Of a DNA stretch of 64,000 nucleotides, positions 14,295 through 25,906 are shown one piece after another. Made by a program: the position numbers and the translations under genes. The DNA is taken from assembly GCA_963070105.1 (NCBI GenBank), contig OY718803.1:10025823-10089822 (forward strand), written 5' to 3'. The notes beneath the pieces were generated by a model that saw nothing but the letters and a program-made list of their open reading frames with translations, was not told the DNA's origin and searched no databases. Source of the stretch: Litomosoides sigmodontis. Taxonomy: Eukaryota; Nematoda; Chromadorea; Rhabditida; Onchocercidae. The number at the start of each line of letters is the position of its first letter. Within the stretch, counting starts at the first letter, position 1.

Positions 14295-14775
14295 ATGAAT
14301 TGTTTGACGAAGTGTTTTGTACTGGAAACATTAATTGTGCCACTGCTATTTGGTGAGAACGTGGTGAGTGATAGTAAAAGTGATGAAATAAGGTAGGTGA
14401 AAGATATTGCTCGATGATAATTTTCATTAATTAATTTATCATAATGTAATAAAAGAATAGTTTAAAAAAATTAGTGAATTTATAAATGCAAGAAATAACT
14501 ATATACATAGTATACATATTGACATATGTATTGACATATTAATTCGAACAAAAGCTTTTCCCCTATTGTATTTCAGTATTCGAACAAAACGACAGTTTCC
14601 TGGTTACGGTGGCTACATGCGCCTTTCACTATTTCCATTTTTCAGTATGGGTTGGAGTAATTTTGGTGGTGGACATGGCATGTGGTTTTTGGGAGATCCA
14701 TGGATGTGGGAAGATGGATGGAGTTATGGACGATTTTATGGTCCAATTTGGAGGACCTGCGTGTTCTGCTGGTAA
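14295..14775 (+). CDS. Small secreted Gly/Trp/Phe-rich peptide precursor
   Basis: Two-exon model: 14,295-14,392 and 14,577-14,775, giving 98 residues. The acceptor TTTTAG touches the ATG, as in trans-spliced nematode genes. Exon 1 encodes a signal-peptide-like start (MNCLTKCFVLETLIVPLLFG) and a short acidic spacer. Its donor GTAGGT and the acceptor TATTTCAG join in phase to complete a Ser codon. Exon 2 begins with RTKR, a furin-type cleavage site, followed by a 60-residue mature region starting QFPGYGGY with seven Trp, many Phe and Gly, and a C-terminal CVFCW. The stop codon overlaps an AATAAA polyadenylation signal (14,774-14,779). The GYGGY start recalls YGGW-type neuropeptide-like or caenacin defence peptides, but there are no repeated units, so I make no functional call. 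A second frame of exon 2 is also open but lacks these features. Confidence 0.6.
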
Positions 14776-14779
14776 TAAA
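14774..14779 (+). terminator. AATAAA polyadenylation signal overlapping the peptide-gene stop
   Basis: The canonical hexamer starts at the second base of the TAA stop codon, which implies a very short 3' UTR. This is common for compact nematode genes. Confidence 0.55.
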
Positions 14780-14799
14780 GCATTTCCTGAATGCAAACA

Positions 14800-16302
14800 T
14801 TTCATTTCGCTTAATTGTATTAACCTCAATTAATTGCTTGTTCGTTTCTGCTAATAAACTTCATATCAGAAAACCAGAATATTTTCTCTCCTTTCCCATT
14901 AGTAGATTGTTGATCTCTCAAGGACTGCAATCAATATAATTTGAAAATTTCAAGGGTTGCGGTTTCACGATAATTTACATGAAAAGCCCGCCATGTATAG
15001 GGAGCTAGCTTTATGCAGCCGTATTGAGAAAGATTTACATGATTTGGTTTTCTTCTTTTCTTTCCTACAGGGTTAAGTTTTGCTTCTTTTGCTGTTGAAA
15101 TTTCCATAGAAGTGATCGATGATTCTGCAAAATGAAATGCTGGAGGAGGAAAGAAAATATTTGTGAAGTGAAAGTTCGAACAAGTTTTTAAAAGATTGTA
15201 AATAAAACCTACTGCTATTATTTCAACGTTTAACAGTGCCATATTCTATAACACAAAATAATTCATGATCATCTAGTCTGAATAAAAATTTAAAAATTTC
15301 AGATGAAAATCAAATGAATGAAGGAAATTCAAGGAAAAATAAGAAGGTAGATAAAATAAAACAATTCAATAACGTAGTAATAAAAATTCTCATATAGCAA
15401 AATGATCGATGATTTAGTGATTTGATAATGGTGAAATGTGTAATGATTGGAATCGGAAGTGAAAATAGAGCGGTATTTGCATGGATAAATCTAACACTAC
15501 TCGCATAAATAAGTGGAAAAGAGTAAGCAACCTCGGACGCTTGGGCAAATATTTTTTCCTCGACAAACGGACGAACGAATTGAAATTGCACTAAACTTCC
15601 AGCATTATGTAAAAGTGATTTTATGTGAAGTACTGAAATATGATTGAAATTATTCGCGTTATGCCTCAGAAATTTTCGAACTTCCAACGTTATCATTTTA
15701 GGATTTCGCGGGAAAATTCCAAATTTGAAGTAGGACAGACATTTGGACACGCTGCGAGCTCGGATGGCAAAATTGATACCGTAAAGTGTCTTTTCTCTTT
15801 CAACATTGCTCAATTTCAGAAAAACATTTTTACAGAAATTCAATTGAAAACTATTTCCATAGTTGTATGAGTGATTAATAATCAATCGTCTAACAAAATC
15901 GTGGAAAGTAGTTGCACAAAACTGAGATCAATATTTACTTCATTACAATAACAGATGAAATATCAAATCCATTGAAAACTGACTTTTTCATTTAGCAATC
16001 ACACGTTTTGCACAACCCTCTGCTAACTGTCAAAATTATTTTTACCAAACAAATTTTGTACAAGCATCGGTTAAGAAATATAATGAGATTCGACCAAAGT
16101 TGGCTAATACTTGATGGAAAACTCAATCCTAAATATCACTAGTGACTATTCCGCATTGTTCCAGCGGCCACATGATCTCTCTGGTATGAAACTTTCAGAA
16201 CTGCTTAATATTTATTTTTGCAAATTAATAGCGCAGCATGAATTTCGGTATTTGACAAATTTTGTTTGTTGTCTAATTCTTAATTCCAAATTTTACATTA
16301 AG
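14800..16302. other. Intergenic stretch with unsupported open frames
   Basis: A 191-codon minus-strand frame (15,310-15,885) is longer than expected by chance in such AT-rich DNA. It starts at TTG rather than ATG, has its first Met at about codon 64, and shows no recognised domain. A 111-codon plus-strand frame (16,111-16,446) overlaps the 3' end of the next gene. I do not call either one a gene, but the region may hold a decayed coding sequence. Confidence 0.35.
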
Positions 16303-16308
16303 TTTATT
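16303..16308 (-). terminator. AATAAA polyadenylation signal for the 353-residue gene
   Basis: TTTATT on the plus strand reads AATAAA on the minus strand, about 150 bases beyond the stop codon at 16,459-16,461. Confidence 0.5.
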
Positions 16309-16458
16309 GAAAACGTTGCAGGCAGGTTCTCATTCAATAGGAATCAATTTGGAGTCAAATTTAATTTGGTAGTATTTACAGAATCACAGAGCGATTTCTT
16401 CAATAATTCATTGAAACACAGACTAGAATCTTCGAATTACATATAATTTGTCTTGCCT

Positions 16459-19048
16459 TCATGACGAATTTGATGAAAAAGTTGAGTGTAGAATTTTCAT
16501 TTGGCGTAACGGCGGACAATTCACTGCCTGGTAATATGGGCCATGAATGATATCCAATAACTGCAAAAAAGCAAATATTTTGTAATAAATTACGGATAAA
16601 TGAGCCCACATAACCAGGTTTTCCATGTGATAAGTACTGAATTGTCACGGATTATGTCATTAGAAAGCCAAGTCTAAAGTTATACTATAATTTACATACC
16701 TGCTCACGTTTATTACTTGCTGCGCGGCTTATTTTGTGCAAATGATCGATTTCACAAACAAGTTCGCTACGTTTACTACTATTGGATGATGAATCGTACT
16801 TCCTGCGCAAAATTATTTCCAATTAAACTCCGCATATATTGGCACAAAGCCAGAACAATAAGCTTTTAAAAAAATTGGTGATAAAAAACATCTTCATGAC
16901 AGATAGCAATATAAACCCAATACACTGTTCATTATTTACAGAGAAATTCGTGTATAACATGAAAGCAAGTTCGATTAACACGATTCCATGAAAACTTGAA
17001 ACCAAGAAATAATCGCACTCTATATTCTGAGAAATAACAAACTACTTACTCAAGCAGCAGTTTTATTTGTGAGCGCACGCGGTCGTCGTAGCGTCGAAGT
17101 GCAACAGAAAATGCAGAAATGAAATCATTCACATCGCTGTTTAAAATAGTCGAAGCTATCGGATGAAACCCAGGAAGAGTGCGCTTCAACGATCCAAGAA
17201 CATTTTGCATTGCTGCATGTAACGAATGTGAATAAGATCCAGCCTATCAAATTAAAGACTTAAGGTTCATTTCTCAATCGCGTTATTCCAATAAAATCAA
17301 GTGAAATTATAAAAAACTGCTGATGTTTCTTTTCTTTAACAATAATACCTGAGATAAAAATGGATGTGGTTTCTGATTCGTAGTGACTGTCGTAACTGGT
17401 GTCGGCTGAACCAGTTGCAAAAGTGAACCAGGTTCACTAGCAGAATGAATTCGTTGATTCTGAACACTTTGTCGAGCATCAACAAGCATTTCTTTCGACT
17501 TAATATGTAAAGAGCTATCATTACCGCATTTTGGCACAGCATCTGTTAATCGTGACGCAATATGCACTGTAGTTGTTGGTATAATAGCTAAACGACTTGT
17601 TCGCAAATCAATTAAACTTTGACCTGAAACCTGTTCCTTTTTTATAGACTTAGAGTTAAAACCACTTCGGGGAAATAAAAAATTTTTAATTTCAGTTAAA
17701 TGAATTTAAGAACTCAAGTGTAATCTCAATTTCAAACAAAATGTAGGTTACAAATTTCGTGAAACTGTTTCATTCCCATTACGTGTCAAAGTACCGCAAT
17801 ATCGAAGTAACACAATTAATGTAAACAAATCCTGGGAAAATCACGTGACAGCACAATTAAAGATGGGCCGAACAAATTAACATGCAAAGAAAGTAGAAGA
17901 GTAACTTTTCAACCGTCAATTATATCACTAATATTGCGAATTATTACATTACAAATATCTATTACGTTGCTGAATAACTAACCACATTTACAATTCTATA
18001 TGCAGAATTGCTGCATACTTATACCGTTTCTGCACCTCAAAACCCTAATGAGCATGTAAATTTCAATAAAAAACCCATTGACCAAACAATGAACAAACCT
18101 GGCATTGCATTGCTACAACCGAGTTCAATACGAATATCACAATCATCTCGAGTTTTTTCAACAGAAGTGTCATTGGCAGATTCCTGTTTCGAAGAATTCG
18201 TATGACACTGTTTTGTCAAGCTCATAAGATGCCGTACTAGATCCACGTATTGATTTAACTCCTCACGCACTACTCGTAAACTTCCGAATTCACACGGTTC
18301 ATCCAATGACACATCCTAAATCAAAAGAGAAAAAATTAAAAAAAGATACGCAAACTTCACCTTACTCATTAATTATTATAGAAGTACCGTTACAAACAAT
18401 CGATGTTCGGAAAACTTCAAAAAAATTATTTACTGCTTATCAACATAACCAAGAAATTTTCAACAACGAACCCTACATGCCACTTAACGTAAAAGGTCAT
18501 TAACAGCCACATTACTTCTCACATTTGCTCCTCTTCTAAACAAGGGTCATTAGCAGCTCCTTGTTAGAGATTCTGTTCTTGTCCTTCAAAACGACAGACA
18601 AAAAAATAACCAATAAGCTAACACAGCATCAGTAGTGCATGTCACCTCCTGCATAATTTTCATAAACAAGAATTCTCGAAGTACACAACATCTCTATTAC
18701 TTAACCCTCCATAATTTTTATTATTAACAAATTATAGCATTTTACATACCCTTTGCAAAAATACCCTCATAAGATAGGTTCGATACTGTAAATGAAAATA
18801 AATAAACAACAATATAATAAATTCCCATACACTATAAAACACAATTCCGTACTACTTCACAACATTCCAGTTCTAACCTCTTCCAATTCATTCGATTCCA
18901 TCTCCTCCAAGAATGATAAGGCTGCATCGACCCGCTGAACTTCAAGTTGCTGTTTGCGAAGTTCTTCTGCAACATTCAATTGCGCATTCCGAACAATATT
19001 TAAGCAGATCGGCGTTTGACTTTTGGCATTCACTGTTTCATCAGTCAT
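16459..19048 (-). CDS. Unrecognised 353-residue protein, six exons
   Basis: Exons on the minus strand: 19,048-18,878; 18,315-18,099; 17,623-17,349; 17,243-17,050; 16,802-16,700; 16,560-16,459. Total 1,062 bases, all junctions in phase (0, 1, 0, 2, 0), with TAG/CAG acceptors and GT donors. The ATG lies nine bases after an ATTTTAG acceptor, a likely trans-splice site. The N-terminus (about residues 20-57) is a Glu/Leu-rich helix or coiled coil, exon 2 opens with another helical segment (REELNQYVDLVRHLM), the middle is Ser/Thr/Gln-rich and probably disordered, and exons 4-6 (about residues 222-345) again look helical with a basic, conserved-looking core. There is no signal peptide or membrane segment. 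I do not recognise the family; a scaffold-like intracellular role would be a guess. It is divergent from lem-3, 2.8 kb away. Confidence 0.8.
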
Positions 19049-19056
19049 CCGTATAA

Positions 19057-19066
19057 TCTAAAATGG
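19057..19066 (-). promoter_or_regulatory. Candidate trans-splice acceptor of the 353-residue gene
   Basis: Read on the minus strand, CATTTTAG is followed by nine untranslated bases and the ATG. No upstream exon is visible, which fits spliced-leader addition. Confidence 0.45.
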
Positions 19067-20757
19067 TCCTATTGATTTCTTATAGACGAATTTCCTGATA
19101 TTACGATTATTTTGTCTGGTTTGTGACACAACATGTTCTTTTATCAAAAATACACGATTGGCAATTTCTCTATCCAACCCTCGCAAAAGTATAGCAATGG
19201 CTAAAAGCAATATTTTAAAAGATTGTTAAATCATACAGGCCACATTTAATTCAACTGACCACTCAATTACCGTTTCTTCATTCACTACCATCCTGCACAA
19301 TATACCAAATATTTCATTACTTCTTTTAACTGGTTAAACATCCTTCCCTACCTCTTTCTCCCCTTTCAGTGATGCCCGGAAGACCTCCAGCCAACATCAC
19401 CCTAATACTCCGTATTTTCTCTTGACGATTGCTTATCCACCTTTTCATAGATTGACATCTTCGCTACAAGACTCATCCATTTAAATACCTCCAATTTTCC
19501 CGCCTGTTTTTATGAAGTAATAGGAATAAAGTAATAGGAATAAGTTAGTGCTAAGTTAAAAATCCTTTTGATTGTTCTCCGCATAACATTTCAGAGGAAG
19601 GAAGTGAGAGAGAGAGATGTTGTAACCTGTAAAAAGAAATAATTTAATATTTGGTAGACCGCGTGCACGGAAATAATAAATGATCATTTGAAAATTGAGT
19701 AATCATGAGCATCCGTCGTTACGTTCAACGATGCCAACAAGTCGAATCGTATTTGTGAAATTATAATCGAAATCAGGAGAACACGAATAAGCATTTGATG
19801 TAAGATACTGACATATGCTTCAACAGTATGAAAATTCAACAAAACATAAATCAAAAATTAATTCACCAGTCCTACGTCAATTTTGCCAATTATCAAGTAA
19901 TTATCAAGATTAACGAAACTGTAATTCTTTCATTCGCTTGTATATTCTATACAGTAAATGATTTGCCTGAGCGTTAATCGTTAGAAAAACACACCCAAAC
20001 AGGTCGTCAAGGTGATGCAAACCAATTGATTTCCTCAAGCCTGTCTTTGCTTTGCATACCATTTTAGCTCATTTCCCGCTATGCAACCTCAAAAATCTCA
20101 GACTTTACTTAACAAGCAGTTACAGCTAAAAACATGTTTTCTTCTTCCTCTGAATTTTCAAAACGGCAAAAGTTGCACGTAAATCAGGAACTTGAACAAT
20201 GCGCAATTTTGTTTTGCTCGCTTTTGATTTTCTTGCAAAAAAATTATAATTTGCAAAACATAAAGCTTCTTTCTGGAAAACATTTCTTTCTAAAAAAACA
20301 TTTGATGCTTGACGCTGTGTTAGATATTATTTGAAAATATAAACTTAGTATAAACACTAATTAATTAAGTATTTGTTAGTATAAAGGGTAATTAACTAAC
20401 TGATATGTTATTGTAACCATATTAGCCTTGGAATTATTTTACCAATTAAAGCGCTCTACTTTCCTTCTTTGAAATGTTGCAAAATCTTTCAAATCAATTC
20501 ATCATATTATTGTATGAGTGATGTAAATTAGGCAAAAATTTGAACTGTACTAAGTGATCTACGCTATAGGAAATAGACGGCAAGCCTTCGATGCTTTCTT
20601 CCCTATTTTAAGTAGCAGCGAATACACGTACGCATAAATATTTCGAAGAAAAACGCATACACATGCAAATAAGTATTTCGGATCATTACTCTTCATTTTC
20701 TATTTCCATTTGCAAATATACTAAAGTTCACGTGAAGCAGATATGAGCACTCAGTGA

Positions 20758-20804
20758 ATTCTCAGACCACGTGTATAGTATGATTCTCAGACCACGTGTA
20801 TAGT
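20758..20804. promoter_or_regulatory. Tandem 25-bp repeat with two CACGTG E-boxes
   Basis: A 22-base block (starting ATTCTCAGACCACGTG) occurs twice with a 25-base period. Each copy contains a palindromic CACGTG (20,768-20,773 and 20,793-20,798), the core site of MYC/MXL, HLH-30/TFEB and USF-type bHLH-zip factors. It sits between two divergent promoters. A regulatory role is inferred only from motif and position. Confidence 0.5.
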
Positions 20805-21822
20805 GTGAAATGTGAAACAGTATGCGTTAACTGATTGATTGCTACGGATTGATCTCGGATATGGCTGTGACTTTGAACAATCTCTACTGAACAATTATTA
20901 CGCTTTTACTAAATGATTGTCAATTTGCTGAGAAATAGATGTGGAAATATGTTACGCGGAAACTACGTAGCTATTTATCCAGAAATTCACGTGAGATTGG
21001 ATATCCGTTAGTGGTACTAAATAATTTGTGGTGTGACTTCAGGAGCAAAGTGGGAATGACAGTGGTTTAATTCCAGATTGCTATAAGAAAATAAGGATTG
21101 AATATAATTGGAAATCAGTGGAGAGTAGAGGAAAGCAAAAGAATAGGTAGCAATATTCTGACGTAAAAGGACTGTAAAGATAGATTTCACGTACATCTGA
21201 CTCACATCAACAAAAAAATTCATGACGTATGCGTATAAATCTGTAGAGCTGCTACACATAACTAGGCTTCCAAAGCCTGGTTCAAGGATTTGAAGTTTTG
21301 CGTGTCTTACGTCTACATTATTTAATTGTTACTTGAGACTGCTTGAGCACGTTAGCTACTCAAGTGCTTATTACGTTACGTTTGTAGTTGTGTTGCATGA
21401 AATAACTTTTCATTCAGTCTCTATGAACTTTAGAAATTTCACATGCAAAACAATTTGGTCCAGTTAGTGTGTGGTGTCGCAAGACTATAGTATCATGGTT
21501 AAATGATTACTCGCCGTTGACAGTGTTTGGATGTAAATTCTCGTAAGCTCTTTAGGCATTATTTTCTGAAATTTATATCCAATATTATAAAGAATGAGAT
21601 TAAATTTGCTATATCTGTTATGTTAAATTTGCTTTATTTTCCTAGCAGTCAGAAATCGTTAAAATATTTTCGACCGGAAGTATTTTTTCGTATTTCCATT
21701 AATACGGCATATCTTTGGTAGTAAAAGACGGAAATTTTTGCTTTTAAGCTGCCATCGTCATGTTTTAGTCTAACAACCTTTTGTAATTTGTTAAATTTTA
21801 GATTTTGAAACAGTTTTTCATG

Positions 21823-21830
21823 TTTTATAG
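21823..21830 (+). promoter_or_regulatory. Candidate trans-splice acceptor of lem-3
   Basis: TTTTATAG ends at 21,830, 13 bases before the lem-3 ATG. No cis-spliced upstream exon is evident. Confidence 0.45.
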
Positions 21831-21843
21831 GCAGTAAATATCG

Positions 21844-24800
21844 ATGCCGAAAACAAATATACTTCATTTGCTAGCAGCAAGTGATAATCCAACAGCTTTG
21901 GATGCGGTACAAAACCTGCTGGAAACACGCCAGAAACGTGTTAACGAACGTGAAGAGGAGGGACTGACAGCATTACATGTAGCTGCTGCATGGGATAATT
22001 TGGCAATGTGTCAGTTACTGATGTATTTTGGCGCCGATCCTCTGCAAGAGGATGATAACGGAAGGTAGTTCACGTTTATAATAAACTTCATTTTGATTTT
22101 TCTAGTTTAATTGCGTATGAAATGCAAAAATTTACTGCAAAGCTAAAATTGCAGATAGAAAAGTTCTAGGATGTAGTTGTTGATGGCTTAAATATAGTGT
22201 AGTTTTGCGGGATTTTTCTCTTAATCTTACTTGAAATTTTTAAAATCCACCAACACATCTTACGGCCTGCATTCACTCATTTTTTAATGACAGAATGCGG
22301 TTGCTGTTGAGCACAAGGCTCTTTGATTGCTCTCACACACTGTAGGTGATTATGCTTGGAATTAGAGATGAGTGCACAGAAGCGAGATGTTCAATTTTTG
22401 AAGTTATCCTTACCAAGAAAAGCAAAAGTCTAAAAATCTTTTGTAAACTCTATAAATACCAAGGAAACATTGCTTCAGAGAACTTTTTAGCTTAGTTTTC
22501 AGTTTTATAAGTTACTCGTGAATGTGTAATTTTGTTCTTTGCAGAACAGCGAAAGATATGGCAAAGGGTTCGGTGAAAATATTTTTTGAACGTCTGTACG
22601 AAATCGAAACTCCTGAAAAAACTAGATCGGTGCAGCAATCATTTTTACGCGCTCTAGATCTGCTATTTTCATGTTCAAAAAAGAAAACTATCAAAACACC
22701 TTCAAGGTTAAATAGATCAAATTCCTGGTCACCTTCTTACGATGGAACAGGCAATTTCCTTTCGAAGGAGGAAGGGCGATTGCGATGGGCCTTTCGGAAG
22801 AATCAACCAGGTTTCCCTCGCCGTAAAACTGCAAAGAAAAAGCAGTTCTCTCCAATCGGTGAGGCATACTTGATTGCATTGCTACAGAAAGAAATGCGTT
22901 CGATATAACAGATACCTTTCAATGACGGTACTGAGTTGTTATTTAACTCTTTTCAATTTTTCTGCCGTTGAAAAACATCCTGTTTTGTTCCAGAAGAACC
23001 AATAAACCAATAGTTGTAAGTTACCAGTATATATACTTCCACACCAGGTTTTCATACTTAAATCGTTCTTCGGCCGAAATAAGATCATAGCTGTAGTTTA
23101 GTTTGCTATATTAAAGCTATTAGAAATTTGAAATGAGAGAGTCATAAAAGAAGCTTGTTTAAAACATTACTTAAAAAATAGGACATGACTTGACACTGTA
23201 TATTTCTATAATTGCTGTAGAGAATGAACAGTTACAAATCAACATGTCAGGGTAATTGGTATATTACTAAACTGTATTTTTTTTCAAGTTTATCTATATC
23301 AAGAAATATTTTTACCATAATTAATACCGTCTGTCAGAAAGTATCGTACTTAATTTGAGTGTTACAAAGTATTCAAAAGACTAAATTTTCGGCAGTATTT
23401 AAAGAGATACTGGTAAATTGTGGAATGATATACTAATTTTAGTTTTGAAGGGAAGAAATCATCCGCGAAATCATCCGATCTTTGGCTGTCATCACAACAA
23501 TCTACTTCGTCTACTATGAAATTGCCTAAACATGAAACCAGTGACGAATCGTACGCTACAGCTCGTGAGTACAATACCAAAGACAATTGTGGCTTGTCCT
23601 GTGATCAAAATTCGAGCAATGCTCGTGTTTTATCTGAGGAATTTGAATCATTGAAACTTGACTCAACCTCTCCTCCGGCGAAAGGCTGGACGACCCAGGA
23701 ATCACTCGCTAAAAGTACATTTTGTGCTCCAATTTCTTCCTCTTATATTACATTTTTTATTATATTTAAAAATCTTCAAAATAAATTTAGAACCTAGTGT
23801 TCAAAATTAAGAGACAATTTGAATTGAAATAATTTTCGCTTACTTTCTGGTGCAGTATGTAAACTGTTTTGTCAATATAGTTACAATTCTTATTCCAGCA
23901 TCAACGGTAGAGATACCAGCAGAAATTTTAGCAATAGTGCGTCAATTGTCGGATGAGCGATTAAAACAGGAACTAGCCCAAAGGCAAGTAGTTTGTCGAA
24001 CACTTCGTTTCATTAAGTTAATAATACTTGGCGTTCAGTATGCCTTCCCGCGGAGCACTCCTTTCCTCTAGCGTATCGTCTCTTCAAGGGCTAGAGTTCA
24101 GTAATAGGAATATCACTTCCCCATCTGTTCAGAGCATGAGAACACTTTCTCTTTCAGTAAGATACCCAGGTCTGCCTGCAACGAAAAAATTGAAATATAT
24201 TGATGATCTTTATTATGAGACTTTTTCCCATAGGATTCAAATCTGTTTTTCCAATATTCATCATCACCGATTTTAGTTTGAATTCTACTGTTGCGAATGC
24301 AAAGAATTATACGAATTTCAGGGGTGAGTGTGTCGGTCCATTACTTGAAGTTACGCGTCCGGCATATGAATTAAAACTGGCACGTTTGATTGCAAATTTA
24401 CCTTCCAGTGCTTCACAATTAAGTAATCACTTGTACTATTTCAAAATTTTCAATTCCAATAATCTCCAGAATTGCTCTTTTTTTCTGCAGAATACAGCTG
24501 GGCACTTGAACGTTGGATAGACGGCAGTCCATTTTCTGAGGGTCCGAAGCTTGACCAAATTCTTATAAATAGTTTTGCTGAATTTTCCGGTGAACAGTGG
24601 AGAGGAGGAAGTAAACCTACTTCGTTTTGTTATGTTTTGATTGGTGAGTTTTGAAGAAAAGATGTTGCTGACCTTTATATATTTGAAGTTATTCAACTTA
24701 AGAATAATATTGTTGACTATTGATGCCGTTTGAAGTTTAGTGGTTCGAAATTTGTTGAAGTCATTTCAACTTACCACATTGTTTTCAAAATCCACTTACA

Positions 24801-25906
24801 CGATTATCTAGAGATGTGCATTTTATTATTTTAATAAGGCAGTTCTTTTCAGTGCAATTATTGCTTTGGTCCTCATAAAATCATGTCGTACTGTTTTTAG
24901 ATCCCTCTATTATTAGCCTTCCTAGCAAAAGCTGTACAATGCAACAGTTTGTTGATTCTATATTTTACATTGGCAAAGGGATACGTTCTCGCCCTTTTCG
25001 ACATTTGGTGGATGCTGTCAGAGCCAAAAGTTTTGGCGATAGTGTTTTATCGGTAAGAGAAATAATTGAATAATTTGAGTTGTCCTCCAAACACTACCAG
25101 TTCATGTAATAAGCTGTTATCCTTATGAATAAAGAACTGGAATGAAATTATGTCCCAATTAGATATTTGTTTTACATTTTACTATTTTACATTGTTTTAC
25201 ATTCTAAACATAGTAATATTAACTAAAATCCGCAAAGTATTTGTTTGGATTTTGTTGGATCTCTGTACCGAGCATATGGAATCATCTAGTAAATTAAAGG
25301 TGGTTTCCGAAATTTTGTTCCAGTTATTTTTGAACTACTATAGGAAGCTGAACCGTTGATTTTAGAAAAGCAAAAAATTGCAAAAAATTATCGGTTTGTG
25401 GAATGCTGGTTATGGCGTTGTATCGCTGCATGTTTTCCAAAATACAATTCCCACGGAAGCATTTACAAGAGAAGCGGCGATGATCGATGCTATCGGTAAA
25501 TTTGTTGAAGGATTTTGCAGTGCATTCTCGCATTTTTTGATTTGACATAGTTGCTTAGGTTACGCTTTCTTACAAATTAAATGTTTCGCTAGGCTGCATC
25601 ATTCGTAAGCCGATTACATGTCCGAAATCGCTTCTTTTGAGACTAAATTTTAACTGTGCAGTTATATTACTTAGTCCGAGAAGTGTAAATAGTTTTGTGA
25701 CTTCAAATTATTGCGTCATGAATTGAAATCAATCAGGTATCCGAAATTTAACGAATGTTAGAAGGGGTGACTACTATGGTCCTGCGAAAAACTGGACAAC
25801 AAAAGAAAAAACAATTTATGGCAGCTATCTCTTGTCCAATGCTCTAGCAGTATTTCACGTTGAAGGTTGTCGAGAAATATATGAAGAAGATGTGCAGGAA
25901 AGATAG
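21844..25906 (+). CDS. lem-3: LEM-3/ANKLE1 ankyrin-LEM-GIY-YIG endonuclease
   Basis: Structure-selective nuclease that cuts DNA bridges and branched intermediates late in division (known for C. elegans LEM-3 and human ANKLE1). Exons: 21,844-22,064; 22,545-22,858 (end uncertain); 23,451-23,714 (start uncertain); 23,899-23,983; 24,322-24,422; 24,491-24,643; 24,901-25,052; 25,366-25,495; 25,737-25,906. Total 1,590 bases, 529 residues, somewhat shorter than relatives. Ankyrin repeats cover about residues 3-80 (GLTALHVAAAWDNLAMCQLL). The LEM domain spans about 277-325: LSDERLKQELAQ is joined to RGECVGPLLEVTR across the intron. The GIY-YIG fold runs from CYVLID (about 375) through FYIGKG (401-406) and the conserved Arg of RSRP to the catalytic Glu of TREAAM (about 466), and the C-terminal WTTKEKTIYGSYLL segment is typical. 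The LEM intron begins with a GC donor. Catalytic residues are intact. The exon 2/3 junction could instead use 22,897 or another donor. Confidence 0.9.
23984..24321 (+). other. GC-AG intron splitting the LEM domain, with a possible cassette exon
   Basis: The LEM reading frame is only continuous if splicing uses CAAAG|GCAAGT at 23,983/23,984, a GC donor with otherwise perfect consensus, joined to TTTCAG|GGGTGAG at 24,322. Inside lies a 118-base segment (24,039-24,156) with a good acceptor (GTTCAG) in the same phase and a strong donor (GTAAGA). Including it would put a TGA immediately after the next junction. Confidence 0.6.

Larger units (their letters stand above)
19070..21830. other. Divergent intergenic region between the 353-residue gene and lem-3
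   Basis: This 2.8-kb region separates two divergently transcribed genes and must hold both promoters. The small open frames (for example 20,134-20,334 and 21,017-21,259) are not supported. The notable element is a 25-bp tandem repeat with CACGTG sites at 20,758-20,804. Confidence 0.6.

Noticed and set aside
24028..24276. 82-codon frame starting SMPSRGALLSS as a normal lem-3 coding exon
   Set aside because: Including it would split the LEM domain and shift the frame. The conserved LEM sequence joins directly across it, so it is treated only as a possible poison cassette.
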